From Gammaproteobacteria bacterium (GTDB lineage Bacteria; Pseudomonadota; Gammaproteobacteria; SZUA-140), in assembly GCA_016716465.1 (NCBI GenBank), contig JADJWH010000001.1:1426001-1490000 (forward strand): a stretch of 64,000 nucleotides of DNA, read 5' to 3'. Position 1 is the stretch's first letter; the number at the start of each line of letters is the position of its first letter. The notes under the pieces are model-generated. The model saw only the letters and a program-made list of their open reading frames with translations, had not been told where the DNA came from and did not search any database. A program made the translations under genes and the position numbers. Below are positions 11,137 to 18,887 of the stretch, piece after piece.

Positions 11137-11338
11137 GCTTTACCTCGTTGTGTGTGCCGGCGCCCGCCCGGGCGGCCCGAAGGATGACTACGCCACGTGT
11201 CGCGGCGCGGGCCGGGCCTGGGAAGTCGTCATGCGGACCGCTGGGTCGCCGCGACAATCCGCGGGCGCGGGCGGCGTGCGTCACTAGGATACGGCCGAAC
11301 CGCCGGGGCGTCCATAGCGCGGGACGGGGCGCGCCGGC

Positions 11339-11701
11339 TTACAGCCCGCCGCTGTCCGCCACCCCGGATTGCGCCGGGGAATCCCCGGTGGATTCTCCTG
11401 GAGTTTCCCCCGTCGAATCCTGTGCGGAGGCCGTGCCGGCGCCGGTGTCACCGCCGCGCAGATCGGGGGGCAGTTCGATATCCCCCTCGATGGGGCCGGG
11501 CGTGCCCGCGGCGGGGATCTCCATGGTGCTGGAATAGGTCGGGGCGGCCACGCCCTCCGGGACGGTGAGCGCGGGCAACAGCCGGCTGTCGCGATAGCGC
11601 AGGTCCTCCTTGTTCATCATCCCGCAGGCGGCCAGCGCGAGGACGAGGACGCCCAGCGCCAGCCCGGCCGCGGCCGACCGCGCGGTGCGCGCGCCGCTCA
11701 C
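11339..11701 (-). CDS. Short BamC/NlpB-like lipoprotein
   Basis: A 120-residue predicted outer-membrane lipoprotein. The GTG start at 11701 overlaps the dapA stop by four bases (GTGA), which suggests translational coupling. A hydrophobic signal (AAGLALGVLVLALAACG) ends in a lipobox with Cys about residue 24. The next stretch, RYRDSRLLPALTVPEGV, resembles the start of mature BamC, and BamC (NlpB) also follows dapA in E. coli. The rest is acidic, G/T/S-rich and probably disordered, with none of the BamC helix-grip domains, which would need over 200 more residues. I infer a natural short homologue that may still contact BamD. Confidence 0.7.
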   Translation of the reverse strand: MSGARTARSAAAGLALGVLVLALAACGMMNKEDLRYRDSRLLPALTVPEGVAAPTYSSTMEIPAAGTPGPIEGDIELPPDLRGGDTGAGTASAQDSTGETPGESTGDSPAQSGVADSGGL

Positions 11702-12573
11702 AGCACGCCCGCCTGACGCAGGGCCTGCCGTACCGTGTCGTGATGGCGCGGCGACAGCGGGGTCAGCGGCAGCCTGATCCCGGCCGGGATCAGGCCCATC
11801 TCGTGCAGGGCCCATTTGACGGGAATCGGGTTGGCCTCGACGAACAGGTCGCGGTGCAGGGCCATCAGGCGGTCGTTGATGGCCATCGCCGCGGCGCGGT
11901 CGCCGCGCAGGGCGGCGGCGCACAGCTCGCTCATCGCGCGCGGCGCCACGTTGGCGGTCACCGAGATCACCCCGCGACCGCCGCCGAGCATGAAGTCCAG
12001 GGCGGTCTCATCGTCGCCGCTGAAGAGATCGATCGCATCGCCGCACAGTTCGCGGATGCGGCGCAGGCGGTCGAGGTCGCCGGTCGCCTCCTTGAGGCCG
12101 ACGATGTTCGGGACCTGCGCCAGGCGCGCGACCGTCTCCGGCAGCATGTCGCAGGCGGTGCGGCCGGGCACGTTGTAGAGGATCTGGGGGATGGGCACCG
12201 CCTCCGCGACGGCCTTGTGGTGCAGGTAGAGCCCTTCCTGGGTCGGCTTGTTGTAATAGGGGGTGACGAGCAGACAGGCATCGGCGCCGCCCTCCATCGC
12301 GCAGCGCGTCAGCGCGATGGCCTCGCGCGTGGAGTTGGCGCCGGTGCCGCCGATCACCGGGACGCGTCCGCGCGCCATCTGCACGACCCGCCGCATCACC
12401 TCGCAGTGCTCCTGCTCGTCGAGGGTCGCGGATTCGCCGGTCGTACCGACCGCGACGATGGCGCTGGTGCCGTTCTCGATGTGGAACTCGACCAGCTGCT
12501 GCAGGGACGCGTAGTCGATCCCGCCCTCCATCGTCATGGGGGTCACCAGGGCCACAATACTGCCGTGAAACAT
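11698..12573 (-). CDS. dapA: 4-hydroxy-tetrahydrodipicolinate synthase
   Basis: This 291-residue TIM-barrel aldolase condenses pyruvate with aspartate semialdehyde, the first committed step to diaminopimelate and lysine. Lys161 (VGLKEATGD) is the Schiff-base lysine, Tyr133 (YNVPGRT) and Thr44 (VGTTGES) complete the catalytic set, and the family signature GGTGANST is present. The length matches E. coli DapA (292). It heads a short operon with the overlapping lipoprotein gene and lies divergent to bcp. Confidence 0.98.
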   Translation of the reverse strand: MFHGSIVALVTPMTMEGGIDYASLQQLVEFHIENGTSAIVAVGTTGESATLDEQEHCEVMRRVVQMARGRVPVIGGTGANSTREAIALTRCAMEGGADACLLVTPYYNKPTQEGLYLHHKAVAEAVPIPQILYNVPGRTACDMLPETVARLAQVPNIVGLKEATGDLDRLRRIRELCGDAIDLFSGDDETALDFMLGGGRGVISVTANVAPRAMSELCAAALRGDRAAAMAINDRLMALHRDLFVEANPIPVKWALHEMGLIPAGIRLPLTPLSPRHHDTVRQALRQAGVL

Positions 12574-12717
12574 CAGAAATCTCCGTGCATCTTCAGGCGC
12601 TCATATTACGTTTCCGGCCCGGCGATGACAATGCGCCGGCGCGGGCAAATCGAGTAAGATAGCCGGCGGGGAACGGCCGTACCGCCCCGCACTATCCGCA
12701 TTCCCGCAGGAGGACCC

Positions 12718-13191
12718 GTGAAAACCGTCGAACTCAACAAAGCCGTGCCGGATTTCGAGCTGCCCGCCACCGGCGACAAGCAGATCCGGCTGTCGGATCT
12801 CAAGGGCAAGACCGTCGTGGTCTATTTCTATCCCAAGGACAACACCCCCGGCTGCACGCTGGAGGGGCAGGATTTCCGCGATCAGTACGCGAAGCTGAAG
12901 CGCCGCAACACCGTCGTACTGGGCGTATCGCGCGACAGCCTGAAGTCGCACGAGAAGTTCAAGGGCGAGCAGGAATTCCCCTTCGACCTGCTGTCCGACG
13001 CCGACGAGAAGCTGTGCGAGCTGTTCGGCGTCATGAAGATGAAGAACATGTACGGCAAGCAGGTGCGCGGCATCGAGCGCAGCACCTTTCTGATCGACGC
13101 CGAGGGCGTGCTGCGCCGCGAGTGGCGCGGCGTCAAGGTCGAGGGACACGTCGACGAGGTGCTCGAGGCGATCACGGCCCTGGGGGATTGA
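12718..13191 (+). CDS. bcp: Thioredoxin-dependent peroxiredoxin (Bcp/PrxQ family), one-cysteine type
   Basis: A 157-residue cytoplasmic peroxiredoxin that reduces hydroperoxides. The GTG start at 12718 is supported by AGGAGG five bases upstream. The peroxidatic Cys46 is in YPKDNTPGCTLEGQDFRD. The resolving Cys that E. coli Bcp carries five residues later is absent (Gln here), and no other cysteine appears in the protein, so it must be resolved by an external thiol or a partner. FKGEQEFPFDLLSD and RSTFLIDAEG complete the fold. It is divergent to dapA and followed by a repeat element. Confidence 0.96.
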   Translation: MKTVELNKAVPDFELPATGDKQIRLSDLKGKTVVVYFYPKDNTPGCTLEGQDFRDQYAKLKRRNTVVLGVSRDSLKSHEKFKGEQEFPFDLLSDADEKLCELFGVMKMKNMYGKQVRGIERSTFLIDAEGVLRREWRGVKVEGHVDEVLEAITALGD

Positions 13192-13209
13192 GGCCGAGAG
13201 AGCCTTACT

Positions 13210-13289
13210 GTAGCCCGGATGGATCGCAGCGGAATCCGGGGAAATCGATTTCCCCGGATTCCGGCGCTACGCGCCTCCATCCGGGCTAC
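13210..13289. repeat. Palindromic intergenic repeat of the GTAGCCCGGATG type
   Basis: An 80-bp inverted repeat begins GTAGCCCGGATGGATCGCAG and ends CTCCATCCGGGCTAC. The centre is a second small palindrome (CCGGGGAAATCGATTTCCCCGG). A half copy is at 14204-14236. Such elements are common between genes in gammaproteobacteria and could form a long stem in the bcp transcript. Confidence 0.88.
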
Positions 13290-13356
13290 CTATAACACGC
13301 GCGCGCCTGTCCCCGGTTTTTTAATGCTTTGTCCTTAGCTCTTAGTCCTATTTTAT

Positions 13357-14082
13357 TCAGCCCCAGGCCACCGGATCACCGACGCCAAGCCCAAGCATTG
13401 CGGCCGCGCTGCTGCGGTTGACGGCGATCTCCACCAGGCCGTTGGCGTTCGGGTACCAGAAGGCCGCGCCCGGCGCCACGTCGGAGAAGGTGCGCGCCGC
13501 GTCCAGGCTCCTGCCGCCGGCGTGGAGACGGCGGCCCGGGTCGACGCCCGCCGCGCGGATGCCGGTGATGACGTTGCCGAAGTGATCGACGTAGATGACG
13601 CGCGCGTAGTCCGTTGCCCAGCCGCGGTCGATGCGCGACGCCGGGTCGCGGCGTTCGCCTGGCGGTGCCTCGCCGCGCGCAAGGCGGGCGGCGACCGGGG
13701 CGAACAGGTCACGGCCGTGGAAGGTCGCCGACAGCCGCTGTGGGCGCCAGGTAATCTCCCACCACTCCAGCTCACGCGCGTTCAGCGCGATCACGTTGAA
13801 CAGTCCGTTGTCCGGACCGACGAACCAGCGCCCGTCCGCCCGCAGCGCCACCGCGGCGCGGTCGCCGCCGACGCCGGGATCCACCACGCAGAGAAACACG
13901 GCGTCGGGCGGGAAATCGCCCGCGTAGGCCGCGAGCAGATAGGCGGCGGCGCGCGGATCGCCGGCCGGCGCGTCGGACAGCAGTTCGATCACGGCGGCCT
14001 GCGGCGCGATGCCATGCAGCACCGCCCGCATCTGCCCGACGTAGGGCCCGGCCGGCCCGAAATCCGTGAACAGCACGATCAT
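13357..14082 (-). CDS. S-adenosyl-L-methionine hydroxide adenosyltransferase (DUF62 family)
   Basis: A 241-residue protein of the SAM-hydroxide adenosyltransferase family, related to fluorinase and chlorinase but using water to split SAM into adenosine and methionine. The N-terminal domain has MIVLFTDFG, CVVDPGVGG and VGPDNGLF. The C-terminal barrel has FHGRDLFAPVAARLA and VIYVDHFGNVIT. The start ATG at 14082 is the one that begins with the conserved TDFG strand; upstream codons in frame encode repeat sequence. Its biological purpose in non-halogenating bacteria is unclear. Degenerate CCTTAG heptads lie just beyond its stop. Confidence 0.9.
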   Translation of the reverse strand: MIVLFTDFGPAGPYVGQMRAVLHGIAPQAAVIELLSDAPAGDPRAAAYLLAAYAGDFPPDAVFLCVVDPGVGGDRAAVALRADGRWFVGPDNGLFNVIALNARELEWWEITWRPQRLSATFHGRDLFAPVAARLARGEAPPGERRDPASRIDRGWATDYARVIYVDHFGNVITGIRAAGVDPGRRLHAGGRSLDAARTFSDVAPGAAFWYPNANGLVEIAVNRSSAAAMLGLGVGDPVAWG

Positions 14083-14153
14083 GGCGACACTATAGGAAAA
14101 TTCCGCCGCGATGCCAAAGGACTCAGCCCGGGGACGGATTTTCGCCCGGAAGG

Positions 14154-14176
14154 GGGACAGATTTGAAATCTGTCCC
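14154..14176. repeat. Palindrome of the GGGGACGGA family (variant)
   Basis: A perfect 11-bp stem GGGACAGATTT/AAATCTGTCCC with a single central base. Compared with the copies near tuf and rpoC, a G-C pair is replaced by A-T on both arms, so pairing is kept. Confidence 0.8.
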
Positions 14177-14203
14177 AAAGGCTGATTTGGGCGATTCCGC
14201 ATC

Positions 14204-14236
14204 GTAGCCCGGATGGAGCGTAGCGGAATCCGGGGA
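14204..14236. repeat. Half copy of the GTAGCCCGGATG repeat
   Basis: The sequence GTAGCCCGGATGGAGCGTAG followed by CGGAATCCGGGGA matches one arm of the element at 13210-13289, with a few substitutions and no opposite arm. Confidence 0.8.
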
Positions 14237-14264
14237 ATCACTGAATGAACGAGGCCCGCAAACG

Positions 14265-14291
14265 AAAAGACCGGGCATCACCCGGTCTTTT
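14265..14291 (-). terminator. Rho-independent terminator of the alpha operon
   Basis: An AAAAGACCGGG/CCCGGTCTTTT stem with a short loop lies 24 bp past the rplQ stop and is followed on the minus strand by CGTTT. It ends the long ribosomal transcript. Confidence 0.85.
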
Positions 14292-14314
14292 CACTGCGGG
14301 ATTGCAGGACTGCC

Positions 14315-14695
14315 TCAGGCGGCGGTCGTTTCCGCCGCGGGACGGTCGAGCAGCTCGACGTAGGCCATCGGGGCGTTGTCGCCGGGGCGGAAGCCGCACT
14401 TCAGGATGCGCAGATAGCCGCCGGGACGGTCCTTGTAGCGCGGGCCCAGCTCGTTGAACAGCTTGGCCACCATGTCGCGGTCGCGGATGCGGTCGAAGGC
14501 GAGGCGGCGGCGCGTCGCGCCGTCGGTCTTCGCGTAGGTGATCAACGGCTCCACGACCCGGCGCAGTTCCTTGGCCTTGGGCAGGGTGGTGCGGATGATC
14601 TCATGCTGCATCAGCGAAGCGGCCATGTTGCGGTACATCGCCTTGCGATGGCTGCTGTTGCGGTTCAGTTTCCTTCCACTTTTACGGTGACGCAT
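14315..14695 (-). CDS. rplQ: 50S ribosomal protein L17
   Basis: L17, 126 residues, is a large-subunit protein near the peptide exit tunnel. It starts MRHRKSGRKLNRNSSHR and contains the conserved YRNMAASLMQHEIIRTTLPKAKELR (split here by family alignment into N-terminal helix and core) and RVVEPLITYAK. The length is typical of Proteobacteria (127 in E. coli). It is the last gene of the alpha operon, 57 bp after rpoA, and is followed by a hairpin terminator. Confidence 0.99.
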   Translation of the reverse strand: MRHRKSGRKLNRNSSHRKAMYRNMAASLMQHEIIRTTLPKAKELRRVVEPLITYAKTDGATRRRLAFDRIRDRDMVAKLFNELGPRYKDRPGGYLRILKCGFRPGDNAPMAYVELLDRPAAETTAA

Positions 14696-14752
14696 GTTCC
14701 CGACCCTTCATACTGTGTTCGTTTGAAGCCGCGCCGTCGACGCGGCCGCGCC

Positions 14753-15781
14753 TCACGCCGAGGCGGTCTCCGCCTTGTCCTCGCCCTGCTTCTCGCGCTG
14801 CTTCAGGTTGGCCGGCGGCCAGTTTTCCAGCCGCAGGCCCAGCGACAGGCCGTGCGAGGCCAGCACGTCCTTGATCTCGGTCAGCGACTTCTTGCCCAGG
14901 TTGGGCGTCTTCAGCAGCTCGACCTCGGTGCGCTGGATCAGGTCGCCGATGTAGTAGATGTTCTCCGCCTTGAGGCAGTTGGCGGAACGCACGGTCAGCT
15001 CCAGATCGTCGACCGGGCGCAGCAGGATCGGGTCGATGTCCTCGACCACCGGCGCGGGCTCTTCGAGCTCCGGCCCTTCGAGGTCGATGAACACGGTGAG
15101 CTGATCCTGCAGGATCCTGGCGGCGCGGCGGATGGTCTCCTCCGGATCGACGCTGCCGTTGGTCTCGAGGTCGATGATCAGCTTGTCGAGGTCGGTGCGC
15201 TGCTCGACGCGGGCGGTGTCGACCACGTAGCTGATGCGGCGGATCGGGCTGAACGAGGCGTCCAGCATCAGGCGGCCGATCGGCCGGCTGGTCTCCGCGT
15301 TCTCATCCTTGCGCGCCGCCGCCGGCTGGTAGCCGCGGCCGCGCTCGACCTTCAGCGTCATGTTGAGCTCGCCTTTCTCGGTCAGATGGGCGATGACATG
15401 GTCGGGATTGACGATCACCACGTCGCCGACCAGTTCGAGGTCGCTGGCCAGCACCGGTCCGGCGCCCTTCTTCTTCAGGGTCAGGGTGGCCTCGTTGCGG
15501 CCGCTCATGCGGATCGACAGACCCTTCAGGTTGAGCAGGATGTCGATGACGTCTTCCTGCACGCCCTCGATGGAGCTGTACTCGTGCAGCACGCCGTCGA
15601 TCTCGACCTCGGTGATGGCGCAACCGGGGATCGAAGACAGCATGATGCGGCGCAGGGCGTTACCCAGGGTGTGGCCGAAACCGCGCTCGAGCGGCTCCAG
15701 GGTAATCTTCGCATGGCGGTCGTTGACGACCTGGACATCCACCACGCGCGGTTTGAGAAACTCTGTCGCAGAGTTCTTCAT
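14753..15781 (-). CDS. rpoA: DNA-directed RNA polymerase subunit alpha
   Basis: Alpha, 342 residues, forms the dimer that nucleates RNA polymerase assembly and contacts UP elements and activators. The N-terminal domain carries LERGFGHTLGNALRRIMLSS and EEYSS-type assembly motifs (HEYSSIEGVQEDV), a linker sits around residues 235-250, and the C-terminal domain has LLRPVDDLELTVRSANCLKAE and TPNLGKKSLTEIKDVL. The tail is lysine/glutamate-rich and about 13 residues longer than E. coli alpha (329). It is in the usual place between rpsD and rplQ. Confidence 0.99.
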   Translation of the reverse strand: MKNSATEFLKPRVVDVQVVNDRHAKITLEPLERGFGHTLGNALRRIMLSSIPGCAITEVEIDGVLHEYSSIEGVQEDVIDILLNLKGLSIRMSGRNEATLTLKKKGAGPVLASDLELVGDVVIVNPDHVIAHLTEKGELNMTLKVERGRGYQPAAARKDENAETSRPIGRLMLDASFSPIRRISYVVDTARVEQRTDLDKLIIDLETNGSVDPEETIRRAARILQDQLTVFIDLEGPELEEPAPVVEDIDPILLRPVDDLELTVRSANCLKAENIYYIGDLIQRTEVELLKTPNLGKKSLTEIKDVLASHGLSLGLRLENWPPANLKQREKQGEDKAETASA

Positions 15782-15832
15782 GCGATTTCCTCTCCAATGT
15801 TGATGAGCATGAACTGCTGTGACGACAGCCGT

Positions 15833-16459
15833 TTACTTCGAGTACAACTCGACGATGAGATGTTCGTTGATCTCCGCCGGCAGATCACTCCGCTCGGGCG
15901 GACCCTTGAACACGGCCTGCATCTTGTCGGCGTCGACGTCCAGCCATTCACAGCCTCCCTGCTGCAGCGAAAACTGCATCGAGGCCTGTACGCGCAACTG
16001 CTTCTTGGCCTCTTCGGTCAGGGCGATGACGTCGTTCGCCTTGACCTGGTAACTCGGGATATTCACCTTGGCGCCGTTCACGGTCACGGCGTTGTGACGC
16101 ACCAGCTGGCGCGCCTCGGAACGCGAGGCGCCGGCGCCCATGCGGTAGAGCACGTTGTCGAGACGGCTCTCCAGGATCTGCAGCAGGGTCTCGCCGGTCG
16201 ACGACTTCTTGCGCGCGGCATTCGAGTAATAACGGCGGAACTGGCGCTCGAGGATGCCGTAGATGCGGCGCACCTTCTGCTTCTCGCGCAGCTGAACGGC
16301 GTAGTCGGTCACGCGCGAGCGGCGCTTGCCGTGCTGGCCCGGGGGGAAACCGCGCTTCTCGATGGCGCATTTGGCGCCGAAACATTTCTCGCCCTTCAGG
16401 AACAGCTTCTCACCCTGACGGCGGCACAGACGGCACTTTGCATCGGTATATTTGGCCAC
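15833..16459 (-). CDS. rpsD: 30S ribosomal protein S4, zinc-binding (four-cysteine) form
   Basis: S4, 208 residues, is a primary 16S rRNA binder. In E. coli it also represses the alpha operon by binding the rpsM leader. The N-terminus carries Cys9, Cys12, Cys26 and Cys31 (C-x2-C-x13-C-x4-C), the zinc-ribbon arrangement seen in Thermus S4, which E. coli S4 lacks. The S4 RNA-binding domain follows around RLDNVLYRMGAGASRSEARQ and IPSYQVKANDVI. It lies between rpsK and rpoA in the standard order. Confidence 0.98.
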   Translation of the reverse strand: MAKYTDAKCRLCRRQGEKLFLKGEKCFGAKCAIEKRGFPPGQHGKRRSRVTDYAVQLREKQKVRRIYGILERQFRRYYSNAARKKSSTGETLLQILESRLDNVLYRMGAGASRSEARQLVRHNAVTVNGAKVNIPSYQVKANDVIALTEEAKKQLRVQASMQFSLQQGGCEWLDVDADKMQAVFKGPPERSDLPAEINEHLIVELYSK

Positions 16460-16470
16460 GGCGTTCTCGC

Positions 16471-16860
16471 TCAGACTCTACGTTTCTTGGGGGGACGGCA
16501 GCCGTTGTGCGGGATCGGCGTCACGTCGGATATATTGTTGATCTTGAAGCCGGCGTTGTGCAGCGCACGCACGGCGGAGTCGCGGCCCGGACCCGGACCC
16601 TTGACCTGGACTTCCAGATTCTTCAGGCCGAATTCCTTCACCTTCTCGCCCGCGCGCTCGGCGGCCACCTGGGCGGCGAACGGCGTGCTCTTGCGCGAAC
16701 CCTTGAATCCGGAGGCACCGGCGGACACCCACGCCAGGGTGTTGCCCTGCATGTCGGTGATGGTCACGATGGTGTTGTTGAACGAGGCATGAACGTGCGC
16801 GACACCGTCGACGACGTTCTTCTTGACCCGTTTCCGGGGCCGTGCGCTGCCTTTTGCCAT
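16471..16860 (-). CDS. rpsK: 30S ribosomal protein S11
   Basis: S11, 129 residues, lines the mRNA exit on the small-subunit platform. Conserved segments are NVVDGVAHVHASFNNTIVTI, TPFAAQVAAERAGEK, VKGPGPGRDSAVRAL and the C-terminal TPIPHNGCRPPKKRRV. Length equals E. coli S11 (129). It lies 30 bp after rpsM and 11 bp before rpsD. Confidence 0.99.
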   Translation of the reverse strand: MAKGSARPRKRVKKNVVDGVAHVHASFNNTIVTITDMQGNTLAWVSAGASGFKGSRKSTPFAAQVAAERAGEKVKEFGLKNLEVQVKGPGPGRDSAVRALHNAGFKINNISDVTPIPHNGCRPPKKRRV

Positions 16861-16890
16861 AAGCGATCGATCCTTAAAGATAAATGAGGT

Positions 16891-17247
16891 TTACTTCTTC
16901 ACGCCCTTGCGGGGGCCCTTGCGGGTGCGCGCGTTGGTCTTGGTGCGCTGCCCGTTCACGGGCAGGCCGCGGCGATGGCGCAGGCCGCGATAGGTGCCCA
17001 GATCCATCAGGCGCTTGATGTTCATGGAGATTTCACGACGGAGGTCGCCCTCGACCTTCATCTTGCCAACCTCGGCACGCAGGGCTTCGATCTCGCCCTC
17101 CGTCAAGTCCTTGATTTTCCTGTTGGGTTCGACGTTAGAGGCGGCGCAGATCTCGCGCGCGCGCGTTCTCCCGATACCATATATTGAGCACAACGCGATC
17201 GAGGCGTGCTTGTTAACCGGGATATTGATGCCTGCAATACGAGCCAT
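16891..17247 (-). CDS. rpsM: 30S ribosomal protein S13
   Basis: S13, 118 residues, sits in the 30S head and bridges to the large subunit and P-site tRNA. It starts MARIAGINIPVNKHASIAL and has the helix-two-turn-helix RTRAREICAASNV and the basic C-terminal TYRGLRHRRGLPVNGQRTK. It is the first gene of the alpha operon. The 123-bp gap from rpmJ is where the S4-responsive leader lies in E. coli; I see a hairpin on the rpmJ side but cannot show the S4 pseudoknot. Confidence 0.99.
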   Translation of the reverse strand: MARIAGINIPVNKHASIALCSIYGIGRTRAREICAASNVEPNRKIKDLTEGEIEALRAEVGKMKVEGDLRREISMNIKRLMDLGTYRGLRHRRGLPVNGQRTKTNARTRKGPRKGVKK

Positions 17248-17333
17248 TCAGCCACTCCACGCGCCGACCGGGCGCTGCTCCTGTCTGATAACGAAAACGG
17301 GCAATTTTATGCCCAAACAAACGACAAATCAAT

Positions 17334-17358
17334 GGGCGCCGGCCGGCAGCCGGCGCCC
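17334..17358 (-). terminator. Hairpin between rpmJ and rpsM
   Basis: A 9-bp GGGCGCCGG/CCGGCGCCC stem with a 7-base loop lies 12 bp past the rpmJ stop, followed on the minus strand by ATTGATTTGTCGTTTGTTT. It may partly end or attenuate the spc transcript before the alpha operon. Confidence 0.5.
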
Positions 17359-17370
17359 GGGGGTCCGCCC

Positions 17371-17484
17371 TCAGCCCTGGCGCTGCTTGTGGCGGGCGTC
17401 CTTGCAGATGATGCGGACCACGCCGCGGCGGCGCACCACCTTGCAGTTACGGCAGACTCTCTTCACGGATGCTTGTACTTTCAT
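17371..17484 (-). CDS. rpmJ: 50S ribosomal protein L36, zinc-binding form
   Basis: L36, 37 residues (MKVQASVKRVCRN, then a basic core ending RHKQRQG), is the smallest large-subunit protein. Cys11, Cys14, Cys27 and His32 make the C-x2-C-x12-C-x4-H zinc site of the ribbon form. It lies 44 bp after secY and ahead of rpsM, as in other gammaproteobacteria, with no infA between them. Confidence 0.98.
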   Translation of the reverse strand: MKVQASVKRVCRNCKVVRRRGVVRIICKDARHKQRQG

Positions 17485-17528
17485 GCCACTACTCCAGATA
17501 ACGAATTGATATTGCCGACAATACCCGC

Positions 17529-18887
17529 TCAGCGCAGGAGGCCGGAGCCCGGCCGGCCACCCTTCAGGTTGGCCTTCTTGAGCAGGCTGTCATACTGATG
17601 CGACATCAGGTGCGCCTGTATCTGCGCCATCAGGTCCATGACCACGACCACGATGATCAGCAGGGAGGTGCCGCCGAAATAGAACGGCACGTTCCAGTAC
17701 ACGATCAAAAACTCCGGCAGCAGGCAGACCAGGGTGATGTAGATCGCGCCGATCAGGGTCAGTCGCGTCATCACGCTGTCGATGTAGCGCGCGGTCTGCT
17801 CGCCCGGCCGGATCCCCGGGATGAACGCGCCCGACTTCTTCAGGTTCTCCGCCGTGTCGTTCGGATTGAACTGCAGCGCGGTATAGAAAAAGGCGAAGAA
17901 TATGATCGCCACCGCGAACAGCATCACGTAGACCGGCTGCCCCGGCGACAGGGTGCCCGCGATATCCTTCAGCCATTCCATCCCTTCGCTGTTGCCGAAC
18001 CAGCTCGCGGCCGTGGCCGGGAACAGGATGATCGACGAGGCGAAGATCGGCGGGATCACGCCCGCCATGTTCAGCTTCAGCGGCAGGTGGCTGACCTGCC
18101 CGGCGATCATCCGCCGGCCCTGCTGCCGCTTGGCGTAATTCACCGTGATGCGGCGCTGGCCCCGCTCCACGAACACCACCGCGGCCGTCACCGCGATCGC
18201 CAGCACCAGCAGCATCAGCACGGTGAAGACGTGCAACTCACCGGTGCGCGCCAGTTCCAGGGTCCCGCCCACGGCCCGCGGCAGGCCGACGACGATGCCG
18301 GCGAAGATGATCATCGAGATGCCGTTGCCGATGCCGCGCTCGGTGACCTGCTCGCCCAGCCACATCAGGAACATGGTGCCCGTCACCAGCGTCGCCGCGG
18401 CGGTCACGCGGAACACCCAGCCCGCCTCGATCACCACCGGCACGGGCCCGATGCGCTGGCTCTCCAGCGCGATGGTGATGCTCACGGCCTGGAACGCCGC
18501 CAGCGCGACCGTCAGGTAGCGCGTGTACTCGGTCAGCTTGCGCCGGCCGGCCTCGCCTTCCTTCTTGATCTGCTCCAGCGAGGGGAGCACCGCGCTCAGC
18601 AGCTGGATGATGATGGCCGCCGAGATATACGGCATCACGCCGAGCGCGAACACCGAGAAGCGACCCAGGGCGCCGCCCGAGAACATGTTGAACATGTCGA
18701 GGATGGTGCCGCGCTGCTGATCGAACAGCGCGGCGAGCGCGACCGGATCGATGCCCGGCACCGGGATGAACGCCCCGACACGGAACACCAGCAGCGCGCC
18801 GAGCAGGAACAGCAGACGCCGCCGCAGCTCGGTCAGCCCCGCCAGTCCACCGAGCCCGCCGGCCGCAGCTGATCTGTTACCCGCCAC
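17529..18887 (-). CDS. secY: Protein translocase subunit SecY
   Basis: SecY, 452 residues, is the channel of the Sec translocon in the inner membrane and partners with SecE (also in this window). Ten hydrophobic segments can be followed, beginning RRLLFLLGALLVFRVGAFIPVPG. Conserved loops include GQQGRRMIAGQVSHLPLKLN-type cytoplasmic contacts (YAKRQQGRRM) and FNPNDTAENLKKSGAFIPGIRPG near the C-terminus. It starts at GTG 18887, directly abutting the rplO stop, so translation is probably coupled. Confidence 0.99.
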   Translation of the reverse strand: MAGNRSAAAGGLGGLAGLTELRRRLLFLLGALLVFRVGAFIPVPGIDPVALAALFDQQRGTILDMFNMFSGGALGRFSVFALGVMPYISAAIIIQLLSAVLPSLEQIKKEGEAGRRKLTEYTRYLTVALAAFQAVSITIALESQRIGPVPVVIEAGWVFRVTAAATLVTGTMFLMWLGEQVTERGIGNGISMIIFAGIVVGLPRAVGGTLELARTGELHVFTVLMLLVLAIAVTAAVVFVERGQRRITVNYAKRQQGRRMIAGQVSHLPLKLNMAGVIPPIFASSIILFPATAASWFGNSEGMEWLKDIAGTLSPGQPVYVMLFAVAIIFFAFFYTALQFNPNDTAENLKKSGAFIPGIRPGEQTARYIDSVMTRLTLIGAIYITLVCLLPEFLIVYWNVPFYFGGTSLLIIVVVVMDLMAQIQAHLMSHQYDSLLKKANLKGGRPGSGLLR

